Source of the DNA: Streptomyces paludis
GTDB taxonomy: Bacteria > Actinomycetota > Actinomycetes > Streptomycetales > Streptomycetaceae
Assembly: GCF_003344965.1 (NCBI RefSeq)
Contig: NZ_CP031194.1
Location: 5,022,001 to 5,086,000, forward strand
Direction: 5' to 3'
Length of the DNA: 64,000 nt
A program made the position numbers and the translations under genes. The stretch's first letter is position 1; every line of letters starts with the position of its first letter. This document shows positions 25,188 through 32,501 of this stretch, one piece after another. Below the pieces are notes generated by a model. The model made no database searches. It was not told the DNA's origin and worked only from the letters and a program-made list of their open reading frames with translations.

Positions 25188-25871
25188 GTGTACCAGCTCA
25201 GCGGCGTCACCAAGCGCTACACGCGCGGCAAGAAGACCGTCGACGCCCTCGCCGGGGTCGACCTGACCATCGAGGACGGTGGCCGCCTCGTCATCCAGGG
25301 CCCCACCGGCGGCGGCAAGTCCACCCTCCTCCAGATGCTCGGCGGGCTCGACCGGCCGACCCAGGGCACCGTCGAGTTGGACGGGATGAACCTGGGCGGA
25401 CTGTCGGAGGCCAAGCTCACCAAGGTGCGTGCCGAGAACATCGGCTTCGTCTTCCAGAGCTTCAACCTCATCCCCACCCTGACCGCCCAGGAGAACGTCG
25501 AGACCGCTCTCGTCCCGCTCGGCATCAAGACCGCCGACCGGCGCGAACGGGCCGCGCAGGCACTGGAGTCCGTCGGGCTCGGCGAGCGCGCCGGGCATCT
25601 GCCGAGCGAACTCTCCGGCGGCCAGCAGCAGCGGGTGGCGATCGCCCGCGCGCTCGTCAAGCAGCCGAAGGTACTGCTCGCCGACGAACCCACCGGAAAC
25701 CTTGACGAATCCACCCGTGACGACATCATGGAACTGCTCGAAGGGCTCTGGAAGGAGCACGGGCTGACCTTCATCATGGTCACGCACGACAGCTCGATCG
25801 CCCGCCGCGCACCCCGGCTCGCCACGATCCGCAAGGGCAAGGTGACGATCACCGAGAACGCCGCGGCCTGA
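25188..25871 (+). CDS. ABC transporter ATPase (LolD/MacB-type)
   Basis: A 227-aa ATPase partner of the upstream permease. It has Walker A as GPTGGGKST (third residue Thr rather than the common Ser), Q-loop FVFQSFNLIPTLT, signature LSGGQQQR, Walker B LLADEPTGNLD and H-loop MVTHD. Typical of exporters working with FtsX-fold permeases. The GTG start has AGGAG ~8 nt upstream. Followed by a strong terminator, so the permease-ATPase pair forms a closed unit. Confidence 0.95.
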   Translation: MYQLSGVTKRYTRGKKTVDALAGVDLTIEDGGRLVIQGPTGGGKSTLLQMLGGLDRPTQGTVELDGMNLGGLSEAKLTKVRAENIGFVFQSFNLIPTLTAQENVETALVPLGIKTADRRERAAQALESVGLGERAGHLPSELSGGQQQRVAIARALVKQPKVLLADEPTGNLDESTRDDIMELLEGLWKEHGLTFIMVTHDSSIARRAPRLATIRKGKVTITENAAA

Positions 25872-25878
25872 CCGCCGC

Positions 25879-25913
25879 CGAACGGTCCCTCCCTGCGCGG
25901 GCGGGACCGTTCG
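25879..25913 (+). terminator. Terminator after the ABC ATPase gene
   Basis: An 11-bp perfect stem CGAACGGTCCC/GGGACCGTTCG with a 13-nt loop, a few bases past the stop codon. Confidence 0.8.
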
Positions 25914-25962
25914 GACGTCCGGACGTCCCCGTAACCCCGGGGCGTCATCACTTCCGTACGCG

Positions 25963-25968
25963 TAGGTT
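25963..25968 (+). promoter_or_regulatory. -10 box (TAGGTT) of the leaderless GNAT gene
   Basis: TAGGTT ends 6 nt before the ATG at 25975; no Shine-Dalgarno sequence is seen. Confidence 0.5.
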
Positions 25969-25974
25969 CGAGCC

Positions 25975-26952
25975 ATGCTGATCACTCTGGGAAGCCCGCC
26001 CTCGGACACCGAGACAGACGCCTGGCACGCGGTGGTCGTGGCGGCACACGACCGTGATCTCCCCGCCGCGGTGCCCGAGCCCAGCAGGACCGAGACGGCC
26101 GGCCGGCTGCGGGTGCACTCCGTCGGCGGGCCGAGCACCCATCTCGCGATGACCGCGTCCGACGGGTCGTACCAGGGTGTCGCCTCGCTCCGGCTGTTCG
26201 ACGAGCCGGAGAAGCGCCGCACGGCGTTCCTCACCGCGCTGGTGGTACGGCCCGACGCCCGGCGGCGCGGTGTCGGCGCCGCGCTCTGGGCCGAGATACG
26301 GACCCGGCTCGCGGCGGCGGGCCGCGACTCGGTCGCCGCGGTCCTCGAAGTCGGCGGCGCGGGCGAGGCGTTCGTGGACAGCCTCGGCTTCACGAATGTG
26401 CTGCCGCTCGGCTGGTACGTACAGCGCGTACGGCAGACGCTGGAGGAGATACCGCCGCCGGTGCTCCCGGCCGGCCTGCGCTTCGTGGAGTGGACGGGGG
26501 CCGTACCCGACGCGTACGCCGACTCGTTCGCCCGCGCGCACGCGTCGATGGACGACGCGCCGGCCGGCCGCCTGGACGATCCGCCCGTCCGCTGGGACGC
26601 GGAGCGTGTACGGGCCGCCGCGCGCGTCATCGAGGCGCGTGGCGGCGTCATCCACACGGCGGCGGTGGTGGACGCGGACGGCGCGATCACCGCCTACACG
26701 GAAGTGGTCCTCGCGGACCCCGGTGACACCCGCGCACTCCAGTACGACACGGTCGTCGTCCCCGGCAGCCGGGGCCACGGGCTCGGCCGCGCGGTCAAGC
26801 GCCACCTGCTGGAGAGCCTGTGCGCGGCGCGGCCCGAGCTGCGGGAGATCAGTACGACGGTCGCGGACGGGAACACGGCGATGCTCGCGGTGAACGAGTC
26901 GCTGGGGTACCGGCGGGAGCGCCCGGCGGGGATCTTCCAGATGAAGCTGTAG
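25975..26952 (+). CDS. GNAT-family N-acetyltransferase with two domains
   Basis: A 325-aa protein with tandem GNAT folds. The N-terminal domain has an acetyl-CoA loop in LVVRPDARRRGVGAALWAE (Q/RxxGxG/A type); the C-terminal domain has VVVPGSRGHGLGRAVKRHLL followed by the NxxMLAVNESLGYRR segment typical of GNATs. The substrate is unknown; tandem GNAT proteins include mycothiol synthase and aminoglycoside enzymes, but this one lacks features that would place it there. It stands alone after the ABC unit and is convergent with the following membrane-protein gene. Confidence 0.88.
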   Translation: MLITLGSPPSDTETDAWHAVVVAAHDRDLPAAVPEPSRTETAGRLRVHSVGGPSTHLAMTASDGSYQGVASLRLFDEPEKRRTAFLTALVVRPDARRRGVGAALWAEIRTRLAAAGRDSVAAVLEVGGAGEAFVDSLGFTNVLPLGWYVQRVRQTLEEIPPPVLPAGLRFVEWTGAVPDAYADSFARAHASMDDAPAGRLDDPPVRWDAERVRAAARVIEARGGVIHTAAVVDADGAITAYTEVVLADPGDTRALQYDTVVVPGSRGHGLGRAVKRHLLESLCAARPELREISTTVADGNTAMLAVNESLGYRRERPAGIFQMKL

Positions 26953-27042
26953 CGGGGGGAGCCTTCAGGCCGCGCTCCCGGCCGCGGTGGCCGTCCGTGC
27001 CCGGGCCCTGGTCGCGGCCCCTCCCGCCGGGGGCCCCGGTCG

Positions 27043-28794
27043 CTACCCTCCGCAACTCGCGCGCGGCAGGCGGTACGCCGACCCCAGGCGGTAGTCGCCC
27101 GGCTCCGTGACCGTCAACTTCGTCCAGTCGCCGTCGCGTTGGACGCAGGCGCCGGGGGCGTGGAGCCAGGGTGAGTACGCGATCCGTACCGTCACCGAGC
27201 CCGCCGCCGGCAGGCGTACGGTCAGCTCCGCGTCGTCGCCGCGTACGACCGTGGCCGGTGCCGGGACCAGCGGTACCGCGTTCCGTACCCGGTAGACCGT
27301 CCAGTCGGCGTCGCCCCACACCCGCTCCAGCCAGTCGGGCCCCGACGCGACGAGCGCCGCCTCGGCCTCGGCCGGGCCGTCCGGCTTTCCGTGCGGGACG
27401 ACGACGAGACCGACCGCCCAGCGGTCCAGCCAGGCGCGGTACGCGGCCGGGTCCAGGGTGTCGGTGCCGGTGTGGTTGGCGTAGAAGAGGCGTCCGCGCT
27501 CGACGTCGAGCTGCCGGTTCCAGCCGCGCGCCATGTTGACGTGCGCGGCGAGGACATCCGCCTCGCGGTGGTTGCGGGCGGGCACCACCTCGACCCGGGT
27601 ACGGTCCGCCCCCAGCCGCTCCAGCGCGGCGACCACCCCGTCGGTGCGGGTGGCCCAGCCGGGCACGACGGTGGACACCGCGAGGTCGTCGTCCGTCTTG
27701 CTGAGCAGCCAGTACGAGTTGAAGGCCACCCCGCCCGCGAGCAGCGCCGGGAGCACGGCGGCGAGCACGGCCGGGCGCGCGACGGCCGGGCGCCCGGCCC
27801 GGCGCCACGCGCGCGGGGCGGTCCGGGCCAGGTCCCGCAGCGGGCCCACCCCGCGCGTCAGCAGTGCCGCGAGCAGCACCGGCGGGCCCGCGAGCCCCAC
27901 CAGCCGCTCCACGTTCGTGCCGACCGGCGAGGACACGAGGAACGTCAGGACCACCCCGAGCGCGTACACCGCCGCGCCGTACCGCACCACCCGCCACGCG
28001 CGCGGCGCCGCGCAGCACAGGACCGCGCAGACCAGCAGCGGTGTGGTCAGCTTGCCGGGCGCCATCGGCTGCTCGCCCTGGAAGGGGAACAGCAGCGTCG
28101 TCGCCCCGACGACCAGCGCGGGCGGCACCAGCAGCGAAGCGCCCCTGACCCACTGCCGGTCCAGCGCGTACGCCGCCCCCGCCACCACGAGGAACAGCCC
28201 GGCGACCGGGCTGGCCAGGGTGGCGAGCGCCGCGAGGGCAGAAGGGAGGGCCGCCCCGAGGGCCGCCCCGGGGGCGCGGCGCTGTACGAGCAGCAGCGCG
28301 AAGAGGCCGATGGCCACGCCCAGCGCGAATGTCGTCCGCCCCGACGCCACATTGCACCAGAGGGCCACCGCGCCGAGGAGCGCCGGCCACAGCGCCCGGG
28401 GCACGCCGGTCCGTACGAACAGCGCGGCCATCGCCCAGGTCCCGGCGAGGCCCGCCAGCACGGAGACCGTACGGACGCCGAGGAGCGCCATCAGCGGCGG
28501 CGCGAGCACGCTGTAGTTGACGGTGTGCATACCGCCGTACCAGGACAGGTTGTACGCGGAGCCCGGATGCCGCGCCATGAAGCCCGCCCACGCGAACTGC
28601 GCCGCGAGATCGCCCCCGCCGGTCGCGAGGAACGCGGCCCACACGGCGTACAGCGGGACGGCGCCGGCAGTCACGAGGAGCGGCATCCGCCACCACGGCC
28701 GGGGGCGCCCCTGCCCCTGCTCGGGGGCCGGGTCCGGGGCCTGCGCCGGGGTGTTGTCGCGTTCGGCCGCCGCCGTACTGTCGCTGGTCCACAC
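27043..28794 (-). CDS. Polytopic membrane protein, GT-C-like
   Basis: A 583-aa protein: short Pro-rich cytoplasmic start, about 12 hydrophobic segments (e.g. MPLLVTAGAVPLYAVWAAFL, VFRTG-bounded helices, LLVCAVLCCAA), and a C-terminal soluble domain of ~190 residues (from TDDDLAVSTVVPGW) ending with a YRLPRASCGG tail. Topology of many helices plus an extracytoplasmic C-terminal domain resembles GT-C mannosyl/arabinosyl transferases, but no catalytic acidic motif is obvious, so the function is open. The GTG start is preceded by TAGGCT at 7 nt. Stand-alone; convergent with the GNAT gene. Confidence 0.82.
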   Translation of the reverse strand: MWTSDSTAAAERDNTPAQAPDPAPEQGQGRPRPWWRMPLLVTAGAVPLYAVWAAFLATGGGDLAAQFAWAGFMARHPGSAYNLSWYGGMHTVNYSVLAPPLMALLGVRTVSVLAGLAGTWAMAALFVRTGVPRALWPALLGAVALWCNVASGRTTFALGVAIGLFALLLVQRRAPGAALGAALPSALAALATLASPVAGLFLVVAGAAYALDRQWVRGASLLVPPALVVGATTLLFPFQGEQPMAPGKLTTPLLVCAVLCCAAPRAWRVVRYGAAVYALGVVLTFLVSSPVGTNVERLVGLAGPPVLLAALLTRGVGPLRDLARTAPRAWRRAGRPAVARPAVLAAVLPALLAGGVAFNSYWLLSKTDDDLAVSTVVPGWATRTDGVVAALERLGADRTRVEVVPARNHREADVLAAHVNMARGWNRQLDVERGRLFYANHTGTDTLDPAAYRAWLDRWAVGLVVVPHGKPDGPAEAEAALVASGPDWLERVWGDADWTVYRVRNAVPLVPAPATVVRGDDAELTVRLPAAGSVTVRIAYSPWLHAPGACVQRDGDWTKLTVTEPGDYRLGSAYRLPRASCGG

Positions 28795-28801
28795 GGGTGT
28801 C

Positions 28802-28807
28802 AGCCTA
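28802..28807 (-). promoter_or_regulatory. -10 box (TAGGCT) of the leaderless membrane-protein gene
   Basis: TAGGCT on the minus strand ends 7 nt before the GTG at 28794. Confidence 0.5.
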
Positions 28808-28845
28808 GGGCGTCAGTACGGCTCCCGTACGTACGGCGGGACCGG

Positions 28846-29814
28846 TCAGCGCCCGCAGAGTTCGGCGAAGCGCCGCGTGTCGATGTTGCCGCCGGAGAGG
28901 ATCACCCCGACCCGGCGGGGGAGCCGCTCGACCCGGCCCGCGAGCAGGGCGGCGAGGGCGGAGGCGCCGCTCGGTTCGAGGACGGTCTTCAGCCGTTCGA
29001 AGGCGAACCGCATGGCGTCGCGGATCTCGTCGTCCGTGACCAGCGCGATGGAGTCGACCAGCCGCCGGTTGACGGAGAACGTCAGCTCACCCGGGATGTC
29101 GGCGGCCTGGCCGTCGGCGATCGTACGGGGGACCGGGATCGCGACGCGCTCGCCCGCCGCCAGCGACCGCTTCGTATCGTCGCCTGCCGCAGGCTCGACG
29201 CCGACCACCCGGATCCCGGGCAGCAGCCCCGTCGCGGCGGTGGCGCTGCCCGCGATCAGCCCGCCGCCGCCGACCGGCACCACGAGCGCGTCGAGCGGGC
29301 CGGCCTCCTCGATCAGCTCCAGCGCGGCGGTGCCCTGCCCGGCGATGACCTGCGGGTGTTCGTACGGCGGGATCAGCGCCAGCCCGCGTTCGGCGGCCAG
29401 CGCCTCACCGATGGCGACACGGTCGCCCGTATAGCGGTCGTACGTGACGATCTCCGCCCCGTACCCGACGGCCGCCTCCCGCTTGGAGGCCGGGGTGTCC
29501 TCCGGCATCAGGATCACGGCGGTGGTGCCCAGCTCCCGCGCGGCGAGTGCGACGGCCTGGGCGTGGTTGCCCGAGGAGTACGCGGCGATGCCGGCGGCCA
29601 GCTGGTCCGGCGAGAGCCGGGAGGCGGCGTTGTAGGCGCCCCGGAACTTGAACGCGCCGACGCGCTGGAGGTTCTCGCACTTGAGATGGACCTCCGCGCC
29701 GACAAGCGCGTCCAGCGTGCGGGAGCGCAGTACGGGTGTGCGGTGGGCGACGCCCTTGATCTGTTCGGCGGCGGCGCGTACGTCGTCCAGGGTGACCGGG
29801 GGTGGGGGAGTCAT
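28846..29814 (-). CDS. Threonine dehydratase-like PLP enzyme
   Basis: A 322-aa fold-type II PLP enzyme. The Schiff-base lysine is in VGAFKFRGAYNA, the phosphate-binding glycine loop is VPVGGGGLIAG, and SSGNHAQAVALAA and the C-terminal ILSGGNID are family motifs. There is no ACT domain, so it is a short catabolic-type enzyme; activity could be L-threonine/serine dehydratase, threo-3-hydroxyaspartate lyase or serine racemase. Its ATG overlaps the regulator stop as ATGA, so the two are translationally coupled, suggesting that the regulator controls this amino-acid degradation step. Confidence 0.92.
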   Translation of the reverse strand: MTPPPPVTLDDVRAAAEQIKGVAHRTPVLRSRTLDALVGAEVHLKCENLQRVGAFKFRGAYNAASRLSPDQLAAGIAAYSSGNHAQAVALAARELGTTAVILMPEDTPASKREAAVGYGAEIVTYDRYTGDRVAIGEALAAERGLALIPPYEHPQVIAGQGTAALELIEEAGPLDALVVPVGGGGLIAGSATAATGLLPGIRVVGVEPAAGDDTKRSLAAGERVAIPVPRTIADGQAADIPGELTFSVNRRLVDSIALVTDDEIRDAMRFAFERLKTVLEPSGASALAALLAGRVERLPRRVGVILSGGNIDTRRFAELCGR

Positions 29815-30581
29815 GGGCGGGGCGCTCCGTCCGGGAGGTTCGTGGGTGAGTTGGCGTTGTTGCCTGTGCCGGACTGCGCGCGGGCGTCGCCCAGGTAGTG
29901 GTACGCGGAGGCCCGGGAGATGCCGAACCGGGCCGCGACCTGCTCGACCGCCCGCCGTACGGCGAAGACCCCGCGCTCGTCCAGACTCCGGAAGAGCGCC
30001 AGCCGCTCCGCCCGGTCGAGATCCGCCCAGGACTTGTTCTGCCGCAGTTGGTGGGCGTCGACCATGGCGTCCACGACGGAGTCGATGTCGTTCCCGAAGG
30101 TGGTGGCGGGCATGGCCGTAAGCGGGGCGACCCCGGCGATTTCGCCGATCACGGCATGTGCCTGGTTGACGGCGGTCACGTCGAGGTTGACGCACAGCGC
30201 TCCGAAGACCGTGCCCGCCGAGTCGCGCAGGATCATCGTGGAGGACTTGACGATCTTTCCGCTCTCCGTACGGGTGAGGTAGTTCACCTCGTCGGTGGCC
30301 TCGTCGCCGCGCGCCAGCAACCGCATCCCGATCTCGCTCATCGCCCCGCCGACCCGGCGCCCGGTCACGGCCCCGGCGATCGCCACGACCGAACGCTCCG
30401 GGCGGCGGTAGTCATGGATGACGACCTCGCAGAACGAGCCGAAGGTGGCGGCGATCCCGTCGATGACGGGGGTGAGCGAGGCGATGATCGCGTCCTGCTC
30501 GTGCTCCTGCTCCCGCTCCCGGTCCAGCTCCCGCCCGATCTTGCCGGTCTTATCGCTCTTAATTTTCTTCGGGACGGTCAT
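29811..30581 (-). CDS. YheO-type PAS + HTH transcriptional regulator
   Basis: A 256-aa regulator. After a charged N-terminal 30 residues comes a YheO-like PAS domain (ASLTPVIDGIAATFGSFCEVVIHDYRRPE ... GALCVNLDVTA) and a C-terminal helix-turn-helix (LDERGVFAVRRAVEQVAARFGISRASAYHYL). This family includes DauR, which controls amino-acid catabolism, and the fused ATGA overlap with the dehydratase gene fits that role. The first residues (MTVPKKIKSDKTGKIG) are Lys-rich and come from the AT-richest stretch of this neighbourhood. Two palindromes lie in the upstream spacer. Confidence 0.88.
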   Translation of the reverse strand: MTVPKKIKSDKTGKIGRELDREREQEHEQDAIIASLTPVIDGIAATFGSFCEVVIHDYRRPERSVVAIAGAVTGRRVGGAMSEIGMRLLARGDEATDEVNYLTRTESGKIVKSSTMILRDSAGTVFGALCVNLDVTAVNQAHAVIGEIAGVAPLTAMPATTFGNDIDSVVDAMVDAHQLRQNKSWADLDRAERLALFRSLDERGVFAVRRAVEQVAARFGISRASAYHYLGDARAQSGTGNNANSPTNLPDGAPRP

Positions 30582-30628
30582 CCGGGCGCCACCACCTTCG
30601 TTCTGCTATGTCTCTGGCCGCTGCTCTC

Positions 30629-30667
30629 CTGGACTGGTTGTCCAGAGGTTGGATTTAAAATCTAACC
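30629..30667. promoter_or_regulatory. Twin palindromes upstream of the YheO regulator
   Basis: CTGGAC/GTCCAG (about 30630-30645) is followed at once by a 21-bp AT-rich palindrome at 30647-30667 whose arms are GGTT-x-GATTT and AAATC-x-AACC. They lie between the regulator start and the convergent end of the ABC-F gene. They are candidate autoregulatory operators, and the second could also serve as a terminator. Confidence 0.45.
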
Positions 30668-30679
30668 CCTGGGTCCGGG

Positions 30680-32377
30680 TCACGGCAAGACCACCCGCCC
30701 CGCCCGCAGCTCCAGCCGCCCGCCCGTGAACCGCGCGCGGAAGCGCCGGTCGTGGGAGACCGCGACCACCGCCCCCGGGAACCCGGCGAGCGCCTCCTCC
30801 ACCTCCTCCACCAGGTCAGGCGCCAGATGGTTCGTCGGTTCGTCGAGAATCAGCAGGTCCGCCGGACGGGTCACCAGCCGGGCCAGTGCCAGCCTGCGGC
30901 GCTGGCCGACCGAGAGCGCGGCCACGGATACGGCCAGATCGGCCGGGCGGAAGAGACCGAGGGCCAGCAGCTCGTCCCCGTACTCCTCCGGCGGTCCCGG
31001 ACGGCCCGCGGCGAAGGCGTGCAGCAGCGGGCGGCGGGACGGGACGGCGGGCAGCTCCTGGGCGAGATAGCCGATCAGGCCGCGGTGGCGGACCGTACCG
31101 CCGCCGGGTTCCAGATCACCGGCCAGGACCCGGAGGAGGGTGGTCTTGCCCGCGCCGTTGGGGCCGGTCACCAGCAGCCGTTCGCCCGCACGGACGCGGA
31201 GGCCGGGGACGCGCAGGCGGTCGGCGACCGTGACGTCGGTCAGTTCGGCGACGGTGGTGTCGTCCGTACCCGTACGGGCGCTGTCCGGGGTACGGGGTGA
31301 GGTGGGCGCGGTGAACGCCGCCGTGAACCGCAGCGGCTCCGGCGGCGCCGGTACCGGGGCGCGCTCCAGCCGCTCCAGCCGCCGGCGCGCCGCCCGTACC
31401 TGCCCGGACAGCTTCGCGTCATGCGCGCGGCGGTGCTTGCCGAAGCCCTGGCGCGGGTCCTTGCCGGTGGCCGCGAGGCGCTGCCCGGCGGCGCTGGACA
31501 GCTCCCGCGCGCCGGCCACCTCGGCCAGCCACGCCAGGTGCTCCTGCTGCCGGCGCAGCCGTTCGGCGGCCTTGGCGGCGCGGTAACCGGCCCAGCCGTC
31601 GCCGTACCGGCGCACCGTCCGGGTGTCCCGGTCGACTTCGAGGACCGTCGTCGCGATCCGCTCCAGGAACGCCCGGTCGTGGGTGACGGCCAGTACCGTG
31701 CCGCGGTGGGCCCGCAGCCGCTCCTCCAGCCAGGCGGTGGCCCGGTGGTCGAGGTGGTTGGTGGGTTCGTCGAGCAGCAGCAGTTCGGGGGAGGCGGCGA
31801 GGACGCACGCGAGCGCCAGCCGGGACCGCTCCCCGCCGGAGAGCGAGCCGAGGGTGCGGTCGCGGGTGATCCGGGCGAGGCCGAGGCCGTGCAGGGCGGC
31901 TTCGACGCGGGCGTCGGCGCGGTAGCCGTCGCGCTCCTCGTAGGCGGTCAGCAGCTCGCCGTACGAGGCGAGTTGGGCCGCGCTGTCTGCCGTATCGCCT
32001 ACCGCGCCGCTTGCCGTACGGTCCGTGATGGCGCTCGCCGCGCCGAGTGCGGACTCGGCCGCCGCGATCCGGCGTTCGAGATCCCGCAGCTCGGCGAGGG
32101 CGTCGTCCACGGCGTCCTGGACGGTACGGTCCGGGCCGAGGCCGAGGGTCTGGGCGAGATGGCCGACCCCGCCCGGGAACGAGACCGTCACCTCGCCGGA
32201 GTCCGGGTGCTCGGCCCCGGCCAGCAGCCGCAGCAGCGTCGACTTGCCGGAGCCGTTCTCCCCGATGACCCCGGCCCGCTCACCGGGCCGTACGGTCAGG
32301 GAGACCTGATCGAGAACCGATCGGTCTCCGTATGCCTTCGATACATCTTTGATCGCCAATTGGGCGCGTTCGCGCAT
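30680..32377 (-). CDS. ABC-F ATPase (probable antibiotic-resistance ribosome-protection protein)
   Basis: A 565-aa soluble protein with two ABC cassettes and no transmembrane segments. The first has GENGSGKST, LSGGERSRLALACVLA and LLLLDEPTNHLDH; the second has GPNGAGKTT, LSVGQRRRLALARLV and LLILDEPTNHLAPD. The linker (~245-330) is rich in Arg/Lys/Ala, as in ABC-F proteins that enter the ribosomal E site and dislodge macrolides, lincosamides or streptogramins. The ATG at 32377 follows CAGGAAGAG. This ribosome binding site is complementary to a segment of the upstream leader peptide frame (32433-32459), so its translation is probably drug-induced. The drug spectrum is not readable from sequence. 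Confidence 0.9.
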   Translation of the reverse strand: MRERAQLAIKDVSKAYGDRSVLDQVSLTVRPGERAGVIGENGSGKSTLLRLLAGAEHPDSGEVTVSFPGGVGHLAQTLGLGPDRTVQDAVDDALAELRDLERRIAAAESALGAASAITDRTASGAVGDTADSAAQLASYGELLTAYEERDGYRADARVEAALHGLGLARITRDRTLGSLSGGERSRLALACVLAASPELLLLDEPTNHLDHRATAWLEERLRAHRGTVLAVTHDRAFLERIATTVLEVDRDTRTVRRYGDGWAGYRAAKAAERLRRQQEHLAWLAEVAGARELSSAAGQRLAATGKDPRQGFGKHRRAHDAKLSGQVRAARRRLERLERAPVPAPPEPLRFTAAFTAPTSPRTPDSARTGTDDTTVAELTDVTVADRLRVPGLRVRAGERLLVTGPNGAGKTTLLRVLAGDLEPGGGTVRHRGLIGYLAQELPAVPSRRPLLHAFAAGRPGPPEEYGDELLALGLFRPADLAVSVAALSVGQRRRLALARLVTRPADLLILDEPTNHLAPDLVEEVEEALAGFPGAVVAVSHDRRFRARFTGGRLELRAGRVVLP

Positions 32378-32432
32378 GACTCTTCCTGGGGTGTCGCTGG
32401 GACTGATCCGGACCCTGAAGTGCGGGTCCGGA
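32378..32432 (-). promoter_or_regulatory. Attenuator hairpin in the ABC-F leader
   Basis: Directly after the leader-peptide stop, and overlapping it, TGATCCGGACCC and GGGTCCGGATCA (32404-32435) form a perfect 12-bp stem with an 8-nt loop. Further, TCTTCCTG in the leader frame (32436-32443) is perfectly complementary to CAGGAAGA of the ABC-F ribosome binding site (32381-32388). Together they make a long hairpin that hides the ribosome binding site unless a ribosome sits on the leader frame. Confidence 0.7.
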
Positions 32433-32459
32433 TCACAGGAAGAAGTAGTGCTTGAACAT
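32433..32459 (-). CDS. Leader peptide MFKHYFFL of the ABC-F gene
   Basis: A 9-codon frame (ATG TTC AAG CAC TAC TTC TTC CTG TGA) ending 55 nt before the ABC-F start. It has TACGGT 7 nt upstream, matching leaderless genes in this window; GGTGG could also act as a weak binding site. The Phe-Phe-Leu codons are the anti-Shine-Dalgarno of the downstream gene, and the stop codon is the first three bases of the 12-bp stem. A ribosome stalled near the end of this peptide by a peptide-exit-tunnel drug would unmask the ABC-F ribosome binding site. Confidence 0.7.
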   Translation of the reverse strand: MFKHYFFL

Positions 32460-32466
32460 GCCGTCC

Positions 32467-32472
32467 ACCGTA
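32467..32472 (-). promoter_or_regulatory. -10 box (TACGGT) of the ABC-F leader transcript
   Basis: TACGGT ends 7 nt before the leader ATG. An AT-rich ATAAAA (about 32499-32504), next to the stop codon of the ParB-like gene, lies where WblC/WhiB7-type promoters have their AT-rich element; that link is a guess. Confidence 0.45.
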
Positions 32473-32501
32473 GCCGCGCGATCCGGCGCGGCCCACTGGT
32501 T

